Of a DNA stretch of 64,000 nucleotides, positions 1 to 8,783 are shown piece after piece. How positions within the stretch are numbered: the stretch's first letter is position 1; every line of letters starts with the position of its first letter. Source of the stretch: DASXYG01 sp036502625 (GTDB lineage Bacteria > Actinomycetota > Actinomycetes > Streptosporangiales > Streptosporangiaceae); the NCBI GenBank assembly GCA_036502625.1, contig DASXYG010000059.1, positions 13,360 through 77,359 on the forward strand. The letters run 5' to 3'. A program made the position numbers and the translations under genes. The notes beneath the pieces were generated by a model. The model saw only the letters and a program-made list of their open reading frames with translations. It did not search any database and was not told the DNA's origin.

Positions 1-2805
1 GACGACGACGCGCGCGCCGCCGTCGAGGGCTACGCGCGCCGCTACCCGGACGAATCGGGGCTGCAGTGGAAGCTCGCGCAGTTCCGCTGGCTGCACAACC
101 GCGACGCGCAGGCGCTGCGCGGCTTCGAACGCGTGCTGGAGATCAACCCGTATGGCATCGCGGCGCTGCGCGGCCGCGTGTCGGCGCTGCGCTACCTCAA
201 CCGGAGCGCCGACGCGCTGCGGTTCGCCGAGCACGCGCAGACGCTGCGCCCGTACGACATCGAGTTCGGCGACGACCGCGCCGTATGCCTGTGGGATCTC
301 GGGGAGCACGCCGACGCGCTGGCGCAGCTCGACGACGTCCTGCGCGTGGACCCGTACAACGAGGGGCTGCTGGAGCGCCGGGTGGGCTGGCTGCGCTCGC
401 TCGGGCGGCTGGCGGAGGCCGAGTCGTCCGCGCGGGCCGCGCTGGACTTCCGGCCGGAGAGCGACTCGCTGGTCGCGGCGCTGGCCCTGGTGCTGCGCGA
501 GCGCGGCGACGCCGAGGCGGCGGTCGCCACGCTGACCGGGGGGATCGAGCGGTTCGGGCCGAGCCACCTGTCGTACTTCGGGTCCTACCTGTTCGGCCCG
601 CTCGTCGACCTGGGCCGGATCGACGACGCGGTCGCCTGGGCGGAGAAGATCACCGCCGCGTACCCGGGCCAGGAGAACGACCAGGCGTGGCTGGTGAACG
701 TGCTGCGGTCCGGCCGCCGCTACGCCGAGGCGGAGGAGCGGGCGACCGCGTTCCTCGCGCGGCGGCCCACGTCCGTCGACGTCCTCACCGAGCTCGTCTG
801 GCTCTACGACGACCTCGACCGGTTCGCCGACGCCCTGGCCCGGATCGAGGAGGTGCTCGCGCTCGCGCCGGACAACTGGACGGCGTGGTCGACGAAGCTG
901 CTCCTGCTGCGCCGCCTGCACCGCTACGACGACGCCGAGGCGGACGCGCGGGCCGGCATCGACCGCTATCCGCACGCGACGGTGTTCCACCGGGAGCTGG
1001 GGTGGACGCTCGACTGGCGCGGGCGCCACGAGGAGGCGCTGGCCGCGTTCGACGCCGCGCTGGCCGTCGACCCGCGGGACATCGCGGCCGTGCAGAGCCG
1101 GATCACGATGCTCGTCCGGCTGCACCGCCTGGACGACGCCGCCGAGGCGGCCACCGAGGCGATGGCCGAGCACCCGAACGCCCGCGGCGTCCTGCTGCAC
1201 GCGATGGCCGACGTCCACGACGCGGCGCGGCGGTACGACGAGGCCATACGGTGCCTCGACGAGGCGCGCGCGGCCGATCCGTACGACCTGGTCGCGGTCG
1301 TGGCGAAGGCCGACGCGCTGCGGTCGGCGCGGCGGTTCGACGAGGCGGAGCGGCTGCTCGTGCCGCTGGCCGAGCGGTACCCGCACGACCAGGGCATCCG
1401 CGCGGCGCTCGGGTGGACGCGGCGCGACCAGGGCCGGCCCGCCGAGGCCGCGGCCGACTTCGAACGGCTGCTCGCCGACGCCGCGTGCCCCACCGAGAGG
1501 GCGGCCGCGCTGCACGCTCTCGGCTGGCTGGACCTCGACCGGCGCGATACGGACCGGGCGCGCGACCGGTTCCGGCACGCGCTCGACGCCCGGCCGACGT
1601 CCGACAACGCGCGCCAGGGGCTGGCGTGGGCGCTCGTGCGCGCCGAGGACGCGGGCCTGCTCGACGAGGCGGAGGAGCTGTGCCTGGCGGTGCTGGCGCA
1701 GCGGCCGCGCGACGTCGAGGCGTGCGTCTGCCTCGGCGTGATCGGCTTCCGCCGCGGGCGGTACGCGCAGGCCGAGTACTACCTGCGGCGGTCCATCGAC
1801 ACCGATCCGCACGGCGGCAGCCATGTGGACCTCGGCGCGCTGTACGTCCAGCTCGGCCGCTACGACGAGGCGCGCGCGCAGCTCGACGCGGCGCTGGCCC
1901 GCGACTGGTACGACGTGCAGGCGCACGTCGAGGCGGGCAATCTCGTGCTGAAGCGGCTCGCGGAAGAAGAGGGCGCGGACGGCGCGTCGGGGGCGGCGGC
2001 CGCGCGGCACTTCCGGCAGGCGCTGGTCATCGAGCCGTCGAGCGGCGCCGCCACGATCGGGCTCGCGCTGGCGCTCGCGCAGGGCGGCGAGGGCGGGCTG
2101 GCGGCGGCGGAGAACGTCCTGCGGCGGTCACTGCGCGGGCCGTGCGACCACCCCGCGTGGCAGCTCAGGCTGACGCTGGCGCGGCTGCTCATCGAGAACG
2201 GCGACGCGACGCAGCGGCCGGAGATGTACGAGGACGCGCTGACCGAGGCGCAGGCCGCGATCGAGTTGAAGCCGGACGAGCACGAGCCGTACTTCGTCGC
2301 CGGCGTCGCGGAGTACAAGATCGGGCAGGGCGGCGCCGACCTGCCCGCGCGCTCGCTGCACCGCCATCGGGCGCGCGCCCATCTGCGGCGCTACCGCACG
2401 CTGCGGCCCGCGGACGTGGAGGCGCGGCGGGTGCTGCGGCTGATCGAGCAGGACGCGAGCGCCGCGCGCCGGTCGGCGTACAGCAGCGTCACGCTGAGCG
2501 GTATCTCCGCGGTGCTGCTCGTCGCGCTGTGGGCGGCGTTCCTGCTCACCGACCGGGTCACGCCGACGATGATCATGACGCTGACGCCGGTGATGATCGG
2601 CCTCGTGGCGCTCGGGCTTGTGCTGCCGCTGCTGATCCGGTTGAAGCTGCCCGGCGGTGTGGAGGCCGACCTCGCCGCGAGCCTCAGCCAGATCTCCTCG
2701 GGGCCGCCGGGCACGCCCGACCCGTCCGGCGCGTCCGCCGGGTTCGGGCGCGGCGACATCGCCGTCAGCCCGGGTCCGCACGGCGCGGTCGGCCGCCGGG
2801 GATAG
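1..2805 (+). CDS. TPR-repeat protein with C-terminal membrane anchor (5' partial)
   Basis: The frame is open from base 1, so the N-terminus lies outside the window; the first internal ATG is at 133. About 800 residues are degenerate 34-residue tetratricopeptide repeats, with recurring A-x-x-x-Y/F-x-x-A-L and D-P-x patterns such as AALAVDPRD and AIELKPDE. They are followed by two hydrophobic segments near the C-terminus (AVLLVALWAAFLLTD, then VMIGLVALGLVLPLLI) and a short Gly/Pro-rich tail. TPR arrays bind proteins, so this is probably a membrane-tethered scaffold on the cytoplasmic or outer face; the partner is not identifiable. No enzyme domain is visible. It is followed by a 316-base gap holding a large inverted repeat. 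Confidence 0.85.
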   Translation, partial: DDDARAAVEGYARRYPDESGLQWKLAQFRWLHNRDAQALRGFERVLEINPYGIAALRGRVSALRYLNRSADALRFAEHAQTLRPYDIEFGDDRAVCLWDLGEHADALAQLDDVLRVDPYNEGLLERRVGWLRSLGRLAEAESSARAALDFRPESDSLVAALALVLRERGDAEAAVATLTGGIERFGPSHLSYFGSYLFGPLVDLGRIDDAVAWAEKITAAYPGQENDQAWLVNVLRSGRRYAEAEERATAFLARRPTSVDVLTELVWLYDDLDRFADALARIEEVLALAPDNWTAWSTKLLLLRRLHRYDDAEADARAGIDRYPHATVFHRELGWTLDWRGRHEEALAAFDAALAVDPRDIAAVQSRITMLVRLHRLDDAAEAATEAMAEHPNARGVLLHAMADVHDAARRYDEAIRCLDEARAADPYDLVAVVAKADALRSARRFDEAERLLVPLAERYPHDQGIRAALGWTRRDQGRPAEAAADFERLLADAACPTERAAALHALGWLDLDRRDTDRARDRFRHALDARPTSDNARQGLAWALVRAEDAGLLDEAEELCLAVLAQRPRDVEACVCLGVIGFRRGRYAQAEYYLRRSIDTDPHGGSHVDLGALYVQLGRYDEARAQLDAALARDWYDVQAHVEAGNLVLKRLAEEEGADGASGAAAARHFRQALVIEPSSGAATIGLALALAQGGEGGLAAAENVLRRSLRGPCDHPAWQLRLTLARLLIENGDATQRPEMYEDALTEAQAAIELKPDEHEPYFVAGVAEYKIGQGGADLPARSLHRHRARAHLRRYRTLRPADVEARRVLRLIEQDASAARRSAYSSVTLSGISAVLLVALWAAFLLTDRVTPTMIMTLTPVMIGLVALGLVLPLLIRLKLPGGVEADLAASLSQISSGPPGTPDPSGASAGFGRGDIAVSPGPHGAVGRRG

Positions 2806-2968
2806 GCGCGGCGTGTCCGTACGACCGCGCCGGGTGCGTACGGGCGGCCGAATGTGGACGACGAATGTGAACGCGTTGCCGGACCCCGAGACCCCGTGAT
2901 TAGTGTCCTCGGTGACCGGATTGCGCCGATTCGTTGATCGGCCCTCCAGGGGGTGACCCAGGAGGGGA

Positions 2969-3050
2969 CGGAATGTGCCGGCGCCGCACGACGCCGTTGC
3001 GCGGGCCGTGGGGGACGGGCCGCGGTACGGGGCGGCGCCGGCACATTCCG
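2969..3050. repeat. 19-bp perfect inverted repeat in intergenic region
   Basis: Bases 2969-2987 are the exact reverse complement of 3032-3050 (start of arm: CGGAATGTGCCGG), enclosing a 44-base loop. It lies in the 316-base gap between the TPR gene (stop at 2805) and the hydrolase start near 3122. No T-run follows either arm, so it is not a classic intrinsic terminator. It could be an RNA stem ahead of the hydrolase, a Rho-independent stop without a U tract, or a protein site. The rest of the gap shows nothing recognisable. Confidence 0.7.
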
Positions 3051-3121
3051 CGGGGCCGCCCGCCTGGTTGCGCGGCCGCGCCGGTTACTGTGCGCCTAGA
3101 CCAGGCAACTGGAGGCGTGTG

Positions 3122-4048
3122 GTGGTACCGATCCCGCCGTGGCCCGGGGAGCCCATCGAGGTGGGCGACCGCGTCGTCTACGTACGGCACGCCCCGTCCA
3201 CGGCCGCCGACCCCGAGCCCGCCGTCTTCGTGCACGGCCTCGGCGGGTCGTCCACGAACTGGACCGACCTCATGGACGAGCTGCGCGACCTGCTCGACGG
3301 CTACGCGCTCGACCTGTCCGGGTTCGGCGAGTCGCCGCCACCGCCGTCCGGCGACTACTCGGTGAGCGGGCACACGACGGCGGTGATCGAGCTGATCGAG
3401 GCGACCACGGCCGGGCCGGTCCACCTGTTCGGCAACTCGCTCGGCGGCGCGGTGGCCACCCGGCTCGCGGCGCTGCGCCCGGACCTCGTCCGCAGCCTCA
3501 CGCTCGTCTCGCCCGCGCTGCCCGACCTGTGGCCGCGGCTTGGCCCCGTGCGCATGGCGGCGGCGAGCCTCCTGGGCTCGGTGCTGCTGCGGCGGCTGCG
3601 GCACGTGCCCGCCGAGCGCCGCGTGCGCGCCACCTTCGAGAGCGTCTACGCCGACCCGTCGCGGGTGCCGGCCGAGCGGCTGCGCGAGGCCGTGGACGAC
3701 ACGCTCCGCGCCGACGAGCGCGAACACGGCGTCACCGCGCTCGGCAGGTCGCTGCGCGGCATCGTCGCGGAGTACTTCCGCCCGCCCGGCCCGTACACCC
3801 TGTGGCGGCAGGCGCGCGAGGTGACGGCGCCGGCGCTGCTGGTGTACGGGCGGCACGACCGGCTCGTCGACCCGCGCATGGCGCGCCGCGCCCGCCGTAC
3901 GTTCCCGCACGCGCGGGTCGCGGTCTTCGGGGGGTCGGGGCACGTCGCCCAGATGGAGCAGCCCGCCGAGACGGCGCGGGTCTTCCGTACGTTCCGCGCC
4001 GCCCTGGCGGGCGCCGAAGGGGTCAGACCAGCAGGGGGAGCCGGCTGA
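3122..4048 (+). CDS. alpha/beta-fold hydrolase
   Basis: A 308-residue protein with an alpha/beta hydrolase fold: oxyanion-hole region FVHGLGGSSTNW, nucleophile elbow GNSLGG (Ser in G-x-S-x-G), an acid in VYGRHDRLVD, and the final His in GSGHVAQME. The substrate cannot be told. The GTG at 3122 is chosen because GGAGG at 3111-3115 sits six bases upstream; the frame is open further 5' but has no better site. Its last 26 bases overlap the end of the convergent P450 gene. Hydrolases of this class are often found beside moeZ in actinobacteria, but no function should be read from that. Confidence 0.88.
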   Translation: MVPIPPWPGEPIEVGDRVVYVRHAPSTAADPEPAVFVHGLGGSSTNWTDLMDELRDLLDGYALDLSGFGESPPPPSGDYSVSGHTTAVIELIEATTAGPVHLFGNSLGGAVATRLAALRPDLVRSLTLVSPALPDLWPRLGPVRMAAASLLGSVLLRRLRHVPAERRVRATFESVYADPSRVPAERLREAVDDTLRADEREHGVTALGRSLRGIVAEYFRPPGPYTLWRQAREVTAPALLVYGRHDRLVDPRMARRARRTFPHARVAVFGGSGHVAQMEQPAETARVFRTFRAALAGAEGVRPAGGAG

Positions 4049-5246
4049 CGCCGGTCATGGCGGGCGTCGGCACGAACACCGGCGGTTCGTCGGGGATCGT
4101 GCGCAGGCCGGGCAGCCGGTCGAGCAGGATGTTCATCGCCACGCGGCCCTCCAGGCGGGCCAGCGGCGCGCCGGCGCAGAAGTGGATGCCGCGGCCGAAC
4201 GCGACGTGCGGGTTCGGGTCGCGGGTCGAGTCGTAGACGTCGGCGCGGGCGAACGTGCGGGGGTCGCGGTTGGCGGCCGCGACCCACGCCATGATCAGCG
4301 TGTCGGCCGGGATGCGCACGCCGCCGAGCTCCACGTCGGTCATCGTGGCGCGGCCGACCGCGGCGAACGGGCTGAAGAACCGCAGCGACTCCTCGATCGC
4401 GGCGGGCACCCGCGACCGGTCCGCGCGTACGGCGGCGAGCTGCTCGGGGTGGGTGTCCAGGCAGAGGACCGTGTTGCCGAGCAGCATGGTGGTGGTGATG
4501 TGGCCGGCGATCAGCAGGACCATCGCGAAGTTCGCGACCTCGGCGTCGGTGAGCCGCTCGCCGTCGACCTCCGCCTCGACCAGCTTGGTGAGCAGGTCGT
4601 CGCGGGCGTGCGTACGGCGGTCGGTGATGTGGCTCGCGAAGTAGTCGGCGAGGTTCTTCGCCTGCTCCATGGCGTTCCGTGCGTAGTCGAGCTGCTCCTC
4701 GCTGTCGTCGTTCAGCGAGAACTGCTTGGAGCTGCTGAGCATGCCGTCGACCCACTTCTTGAACAGCGGGCGGTCGGCGGCGGGCACGCCGAGCAGCTCG
4801 GCGATGACGATCACCGGCAGCGGGTACGCCAGGTCGGCCACCAGCTCCATGCGGCCGCCCCCGGTGGCGGCGTCGAGCAGCTCGTTGGTGAGCTCGGCGA
4901 TGCGCGGCTCGAGGTTCGCCACGACCTTCGGGGTGAACGCGTGGCTGACCAGCTTGCGCAGCTTGGTGTGGTCCGGCGGGTCGACGTTGATGAGGTTGCC
5001 TTCGGTGAGCGCGCCCGCGTCGCCGACCCCGGTGTCCTTCGGCACCACGCGCTGGGTGTCGGAGGAGAACGTCTTCGGGTCGGTGAACATCTCGATGATC
5101 TCGGGGTGGCCGTAGACGTTCCAGAAGCCGGTCGCCTCGTCGTACACGACGGGCGCGGACGGGTGCTCGCCGCGCAGCCAGAACTGCGCCGGGTTCAGCC
5201 CCCATTTCTCGGCCATGTTCTCCGTGTTCTCCGCACTGGCGGTCAT
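4023..5246 (-). CDS. cytochrome P450
   Basis: 407 residues, the usual length of a soluble class I bacterial P450. Visible signatures are the K-helix ExxR (EESLRF), the haem-binding loop FGRGIHFCAG with the thiolate Cys at about residue 357, and the I-helix AGHITTT. The position before the conserved Thr, normally Glu or Asp in the proton relay, is Ile here. The enzyme would be a haem monooxygenase needing ferredoxin and reductase partners, which are not in the window. The start ATG overlaps the upstream TetR stop (ATGA), so the two are translationally coupled and likely share the promoter and operator at 5994-6034. Substrate unknown. Confidence 0.95.
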   Translation of the reverse strand: MTASAENTENMAEKWGLNPAQFWLRGEHPSAPVVYDEATGFWNVYGHPEIIEMFTDPKTFSSDTQRVVPKDTGVGDAGALTEGNLINVDPPDHTKLRKLVSHAFTPKVVANLEPRIAELTNELLDAATGGGRMELVADLAYPLPVIVIAELLGVPAADRPLFKKWVDGMLSSSKQFSLNDDSEEQLDYARNAMEQAKNLADYFASHITDRRTHARDDLLTKLVEAEVDGERLTDAEVANFAMVLLIAGHITTTMLLGNTVLCLDTHPEQLAAVRADRSRVPAAIEESLRFFSPFAAVGRATMTDVELGGVRIPADTLIMAWVAAANRDPRTFARADVYDSTRDPNPHVAFGRGIHFCAGAPLARLEGRVAMNILLDRLPGLRTIPDEPPVFVPTPAMTGVSRLPLLV

Positions 5247-5977
5247 GCGCTGCCCTTCTTCCGGTCGCGGGGCCGGGATCCGGCCGGCTCCTGGTAATAG
5301 ATCCACGCCCGGTAGGGCGGGATCAGGTCCTCGAAGACCTCGATGAGCGCGCCCGCCGCGCCGACCAGGACGGAGCGGCGCGGCCGGCGCGCGGGTTCGA
5401 ACGCGGCGCGGACGACGTGGGCGAGCGCGTCGGCGCCGGCCTCCGGGCCGAGCGCGGACTCCGGGTCGACGCGGTCGAGGACGTAGAAGCCGCCCGTCGC
5501 GCCGCGCAGCGCGTACGGCAGGTTCGGGATGTCGTCGCGCAGCAGCCCGTAGTCGGTGAGCACGTCGTAGAACCGGTCGTTGGTGGCGGCGCCGACCTCG
5601 TTGATCTCGGTCTCCGCCATCCGCCCGAGGATCTCCGTGTCGCCGGTGACGATCGCGAGCAGCAGCGGCTTGCGCAGCGCCGCGAGGTACGTCATGCGCA
5701 TGAGCCGGTGCGGGAGCACCTCTTCGGGGTCGGCGCGCAGCCGGGCCGCGACGTCCTCCACCATGCGGACGCTCTCGCGCGCCAGGAGCGCCATGAAGAG
5801 GTCGTCCTTGGTGCGCCAGTGGAGGTAGACGGTGCCCTTGCCGATCTTCGCGCCCCGCGCGACGTCCTCGATCGTCACCTTGCGGTAGCCGTGGCGCAGC
5901 ATCAGCTCCCCGGCGGAGTCGAGGATGCGGTCGGCGCGCGCGACGAACGCGTCGGTCGGCCCGTCCTGCTCGGCCAT
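5243..5977 (-). CDS. TetR-family transcriptional regulator of the P450 gene
   Basis: 244 residues. An N-terminal TetR helix-turn-helix is visible (VTIEDVARGAKIGKGTVYLH), followed by a variable ligand-binding helical domain. ATG at 5977 is preferred over the upstream in-frame start at 6016 because GGAAGGGG lies about nine bases upstream and the upstream start falls inside the operator. It is the first gene of a two-gene unit with the P450 (4-base ATGA overlap). The 41-bp palindrome just upstream suggests that it represses itself and the P450, with a ligand related to the P450 substrate. Confidence 0.93.
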   Translation of the reverse strand: MAEQDGPTDAFVARADRILDSAGELMLRHGYRKVTIEDVARGAKIGKGTVYLHWRTKDDLFMALLARESVRMVEDVAARLRADPEEVLPHRLMRMTYLAALRKPLLLAIVTGDTEILGRMAETEINEVGAATNDRFYDVLTDYGLLRDDIPNLPYALRGATGGFYVLDRVDPESALGPEAGADALAHVVRAAFEPARRPRRSVLVGAAGALIEVFEDLIPPYRAWIYYQEPAGSRPRDRKKGSA

Positions 5978-5993
5978 GGTGCGCGGCCCCTTC

Positions 5994-6034
5994 CGTACTC
6001 GTTGACCAGATTTCAAATCCGGTCAACGAGTACG
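5994..6034. promoter_or_regulatory. 41-bp palindromic operator upstream of tetR-P450
   Basis: The sequence is symmetric about base 6014. Arms CGTACTCGTTGACC (5994-6007) and its complement (6021-6034) match perfectly. The core GATTT-C-AAATC also pairs, and the only broken pair is 6008/6020. It sits 17 bases upstream of the TetR ATG at 5977 and between that gene and moeZ. The size and symmetry fit a TetR dimer-of-dimers site and autoregulation; the binding itself is inferred. Confidence 0.75.
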
Positions 6035-6184
6035 CTACGACCGTGCGCCCGTACGGGCAAGGCGGTTCGGTGAAGTCGTCCGCGAGCAGGCGGATCGGGT
6101 GCGGGAATGCGGGCGGCGCTTCGTTAGGTTGGGGGAGAAGGCGGTCAGGCCCGGCCGCCGCCCAGCCTCACCCGTGGAGTTGTC

Positions 6185-7363
6185 GTGTCCTTGCCACCGC
6201 TGGTCGAGCCCGCCCCCGAGCTCACCGTCGACGAGGTCCGGAGGTATTCCCGGCACCTGATCATTCCCGACGTGGGGATGGACGGCCAGAAACGCCTGAA
6301 GAACTCGAAGGTGCTGGTCGTCGGGGCCGGCGGACTCGGATCGCCGGCGCTGCTCTACCTCGCCGCCGCCGGTGTGGGCACGCTCGGCATCATCGACTTC
6401 GACGTCGTCGACGAGTCCAACCTCCAGCGCCAGGTGATCCACGGCCAGTCCGACGTGGGCCGGCCGAAGGCGGAGTCCGCGCGCGACTCCATCCGCGAGA
6501 TCAACCCGCTGGTCCAGGTGAACCTGCACGAGGAGCGGCTCGACTCCTCCAACGCGATGGAGATCTTCGAGCCGTACGACCTCATCGTCGACGGCACCGA
6601 CAATTTCGCCACCCGCTACCTGGTCAACGACGCCTGCGTGCTCCTCGGCAAGCCGTACGTCTGGGGTTCGATCTACCGCTTCGACGGCCAGGCGTCGGTG
6701 TTCTGGTCCGAGTACGGGCCCTGCTACCGCTGCCTCTACCCCGAGCCCCCGCCGCCCGGCATGGTGCCGTCGTGCGCCGAGGGCGGCGTGCTCGGCGTGC
6801 TGTGCGCCTCGATCGGGTCGATCCAGGTCAACGAGGCCATCAAGCTGCTCGCCGGGTTCGGCGACCCGCTGGTCGGCCGGCTGATGATCTACGACGCCCT
6901 CGAGATGACGTACCGCACGGTCAAGGCGCGCAAGGACCCCGAGTGCCCGCTGTGCGGCAAGAACCCCACGATCACCGAGCTGATCGACTACGAGGCGTTC
7001 TGCGGCACGGTCTCCGACGAGGCGCAGGAGGCCGCGCTCGGCTCCACCATCACCGCGACCGAGCTCAAGGAGATGATGGACCGCGGCGACGACTTCTACC
7101 TGGTCGACGTCCGTGAGCCGAACGAGTACGAGATCGTCAGCATCCCCGGCGCCACGCTGATCCCGAAGGGCGAGATCCTCTCGGGCGCGGCGCTGGCCAC
7201 GCTCCCGCAGAACAAGCCGATCGTGCTGCACTGCAAGTCCGGTGCGCGCTCGGCCGAGGCGCTCGCCGCGCTGAAGGACGCCGGGTTCGCCGACGCAAAG
7301 CACGTGCAAGGCGGGGTTCTGGCCTGGATCAAGCAGATCGACCCGTCGCTGCCCGAGTACTAG
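6185..7363 (+). CDS. moeZ: adenylyltransferase/sulfurtransferase MoeZ
   Basis: 392 residues with a ThiF/MoeB-type adenylyltransferase domain (about 20-260) fused to a C-terminal rhodanese domain (about 290-390). The ATP-binding GAGGLGSP is near residue 48, zinc-type cysteine pairs appear in CYRC and CPLC, and the rhodanese loop HCKSGARS carries the persulfide Cys near residue 350. MoeZ activates the C-terminal Gly of small sulfur carriers (MoaD, CysO, and thiocarboxylate carriers for antibiotics) by adenylation and thiocarboxylation. GTG at 6185 is used. Gene order with the downstream adnA-whiB7 block matches the actinobacterial moeZ locus, and moaE also occurs in this window. Confidence 0.96.
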   Translation: MSLPPLVEPAPELTVDEVRRYSRHLIIPDVGMDGQKRLKNSKVLVVGAGGLGSPALLYLAAAGVGTLGIIDFDVVDESNLQRQVIHGQSDVGRPKAESARDSIREINPLVQVNLHEERLDSSNAMEIFEPYDLIVDGTDNFATRYLVNDACVLLGKPYVWGSIYRFDGQASVFWSEYGPCYRCLYPEPPPPGMVPSCAEGGVLGVLCASIGSIQVNEAIKLLAGFGDPLVGRLMIYDALEMTYRTVKARKDPECPLCGKNPTITELIDYEAFCGTVSDEAQEAALGSTITATELKEMMDRGDDFYLVDVREPNEYEIVSIPGATLIPKGEILSGAALATLPQNKPIVLHCKSGARSAEALAALKDAGFADAKHVQGGVLAWIKQIDPSLPEY

Positions 7364-7474
7364 GCTCGCAGGTGCCCGATATGTCCGCGCGGGTGCGGTC
7401 ACCCGCGCGGGCACGGGGGCTCCTGGGGAGGGGCCGGAGTTTCGTACGACGGCAAGGCGGGGGAGCACGACGGC

Positions 7475-7945
7475 TTGGTTTACGACGTTCATCTGACCCG
7501 CGCGGCCGACTGGGCCGACGCGGGCCGCATGCCGATCCGCGTCGGCGACCTCCGCGCCCTGATCGAGGCCGAGCGGCTGCGCCTCATCCCGACCGGCGTC
7601 ATGAACGACCACGACGTCTACGTCATGGTCGGCCGCCGCGCCGAGCCCCTCGGCCTGTGGAGCGGCGGGGAGATCATGCTCCGTGAGCCGCGCCCCTGGC
7701 ACCTCGCCCGCGCCACCCACCTCGCCGGGCGCCTCGAGGCGTACGCCATCGGCACCGACGAGATGCGCTACCGCATCACCGACGGCGAGCTGCGCCGCTC
7801 GGGCGTCGGCCTCGACGAGAGCCTCGGCCGCATCGACGCCCTGCTCGCCGCGGGCCCGGACACCAAGTGGCCGGTCGCGCCGTGGGCTGATCCCGCCGCG
7901 CGGCCCCGGCGTACCGGCTGGCGGCGGCTCTTCCACCGCGGCTGA
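7475..7945 (+). CDS. conserved hypothetical protein
   Basis: 156 residues starting at a TTG preceded by GGGGGAG. The sequence is soluble, with no signal or membrane segment. It begins VYDVHLTRAADW and ends with a basic tail (RRTGWRRLFHRG). I recognise no domain. Codon usage is as in neighbouring genes, with strong third-position G+C, so it looks real. It lies 111 bases after moeZ on the same strand and may share its transcript. Confidence 0.7.
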   Translation: MVYDVHLTRAADWADAGRMPIRVGDLRALIEAERLRLIPTGVMNDHDVYVMVGRRAEPLGLWSGGEIMLREPRPWHLARATHLAGRLEAYAIGTDEMRYRITDGELRRSGVGLDESLGRIDALLAAGPDTKWPVAPWADPAARPRRTGWRRLFHRG

Positions 7946-8037
7946 CCTGCCGATCTTTTTACGCGCCGCGCGCGGCGCCCGCCGTACGCCCGTGTGATGC
8001 TGGGCACGCCGGGGCACGGTCGTGCGGGGGTGGTGGC

Positions 8038-8778
8038 ATGAAGGGGCGCGTGATCGCGGTGGTGTTCGCGATCGGCGTGGTGGTGATCGCGCTGCGGGGC
8101 GCCTCGGACGGCCGGGCCTCACCCGCCTCCGCGTCACCGAGCCCGAGCGCCGCGCCGCAGGTGCCGAAGGTCGCCGCGCCGCCGGCGGCACGGCCGCGGC
8201 TGACCGGGAACCCGCCGATCGTCGACCACATCCCGACGAAGAAGCCGGTCGTGTTCCTCACCATCGACGACGGCTGGACCCAGGACCCCGCGTTCCCCGC
8301 GCTGCTCCGCCGCCTGCGCGTCCCCGTCACGCTGTTCCTCACCGACAAGGCCATCGCCGGCAAGTACGCGTACTTCCGGCAGTTGCGGGACGCCGGGGCG
8401 GTCATCGAGGACCACACGCTGACCCACCACCGCCTCACCACGCTCGACGCGGCCGGCCAGCGGCGGGAGATCTGCGGCGCCGCCGACACGTACGAGAAGC
8501 GGTTCGGCCGCCGTCCCACCCTGTTCCGCCCGCCCGGCGGCCGCTACGACGCGGCCACCCTCGCCGAGGCGCGCGGCTGCGGCATCAAAGGCATCGTCCT
8601 GTGGCGCGACAGCGTCCAGCTCAAGGGCAGGATCGCCTACCAGGAAGGCCGCCTGCGCCCCGGCGACGTCATCCTCATGCACTTCCGCCCCGGCCTCGCC
8701 CACGACTTCCCGATCGTCCTGTCGCGGATCCGCCACCAGGGCCTGGAGCTCGGGCGGCTCACCGACTACGTGGGGTGA
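8038..8778 (+). CDS. secreted polysaccharide deacetylase (NodB-type)
   Basis: 246 residues with an N-terminal hydrophobic segment (about 4-20) followed by a Ser/Ala/Pro-rich linker, so it is exported or membrane-anchored. The NodB homology domain shows motif 1 as TIDDGW (Asp77-Asp78), metal-binding motif 2 HTLTH (His126, His130) and motif 3 RPPGGRYD. It belongs to carbohydrate esterase family 4, which removes N-acetyl groups from peptidoglycan or other cell-surface glycans with a metal. It converges on the GntR gene with five bases between the stops. Confidence 0.9.
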   Translation: MKGRVIAVVFAIGVVVIALRGASDGRASPASASPSPSAAPQVPKVAAPPAARPRLTGNPPIVDHIPTKKPVVFLTIDDGWTQDPAFPALLRRLRVPVTLFLTDKAIAGKYAYFRQLRDAGAVIEDHTLTHHRLTTLDAAGQRREICGAADTYEKRFGRRPTLFRPPGGRYDAATLAEARGCGIKGIVLWRDSVQLKGRIAYQEGRLRPGDVILMHFRPGLAHDFPIVLSRIRHQGLELGRLTDYVG

Positions 8779-8783
8779 CGCGG

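Noticed and set aside
66..2870. A long second plus-strand frame over the TPR gene
   Set aside because: Arg/Ala-rich translation; the TPR repeats lie in the other frame.
2973..3365. A small ORF with AGGAGGGG ahead of ATG 2973, inside the inverted repeat
   Set aside because: Arg/Pro-rich translation overlaps the hydrolase in another frame; the Shine-Dalgarno match is probably chance in G-rich sequence.
6035..8191. A 700-codon minus-strand frame opposite moeZ and the following genes
   Set aside because: Low-complexity shadow of moeZ codons; no motif and no start with a ribosome-binding site.
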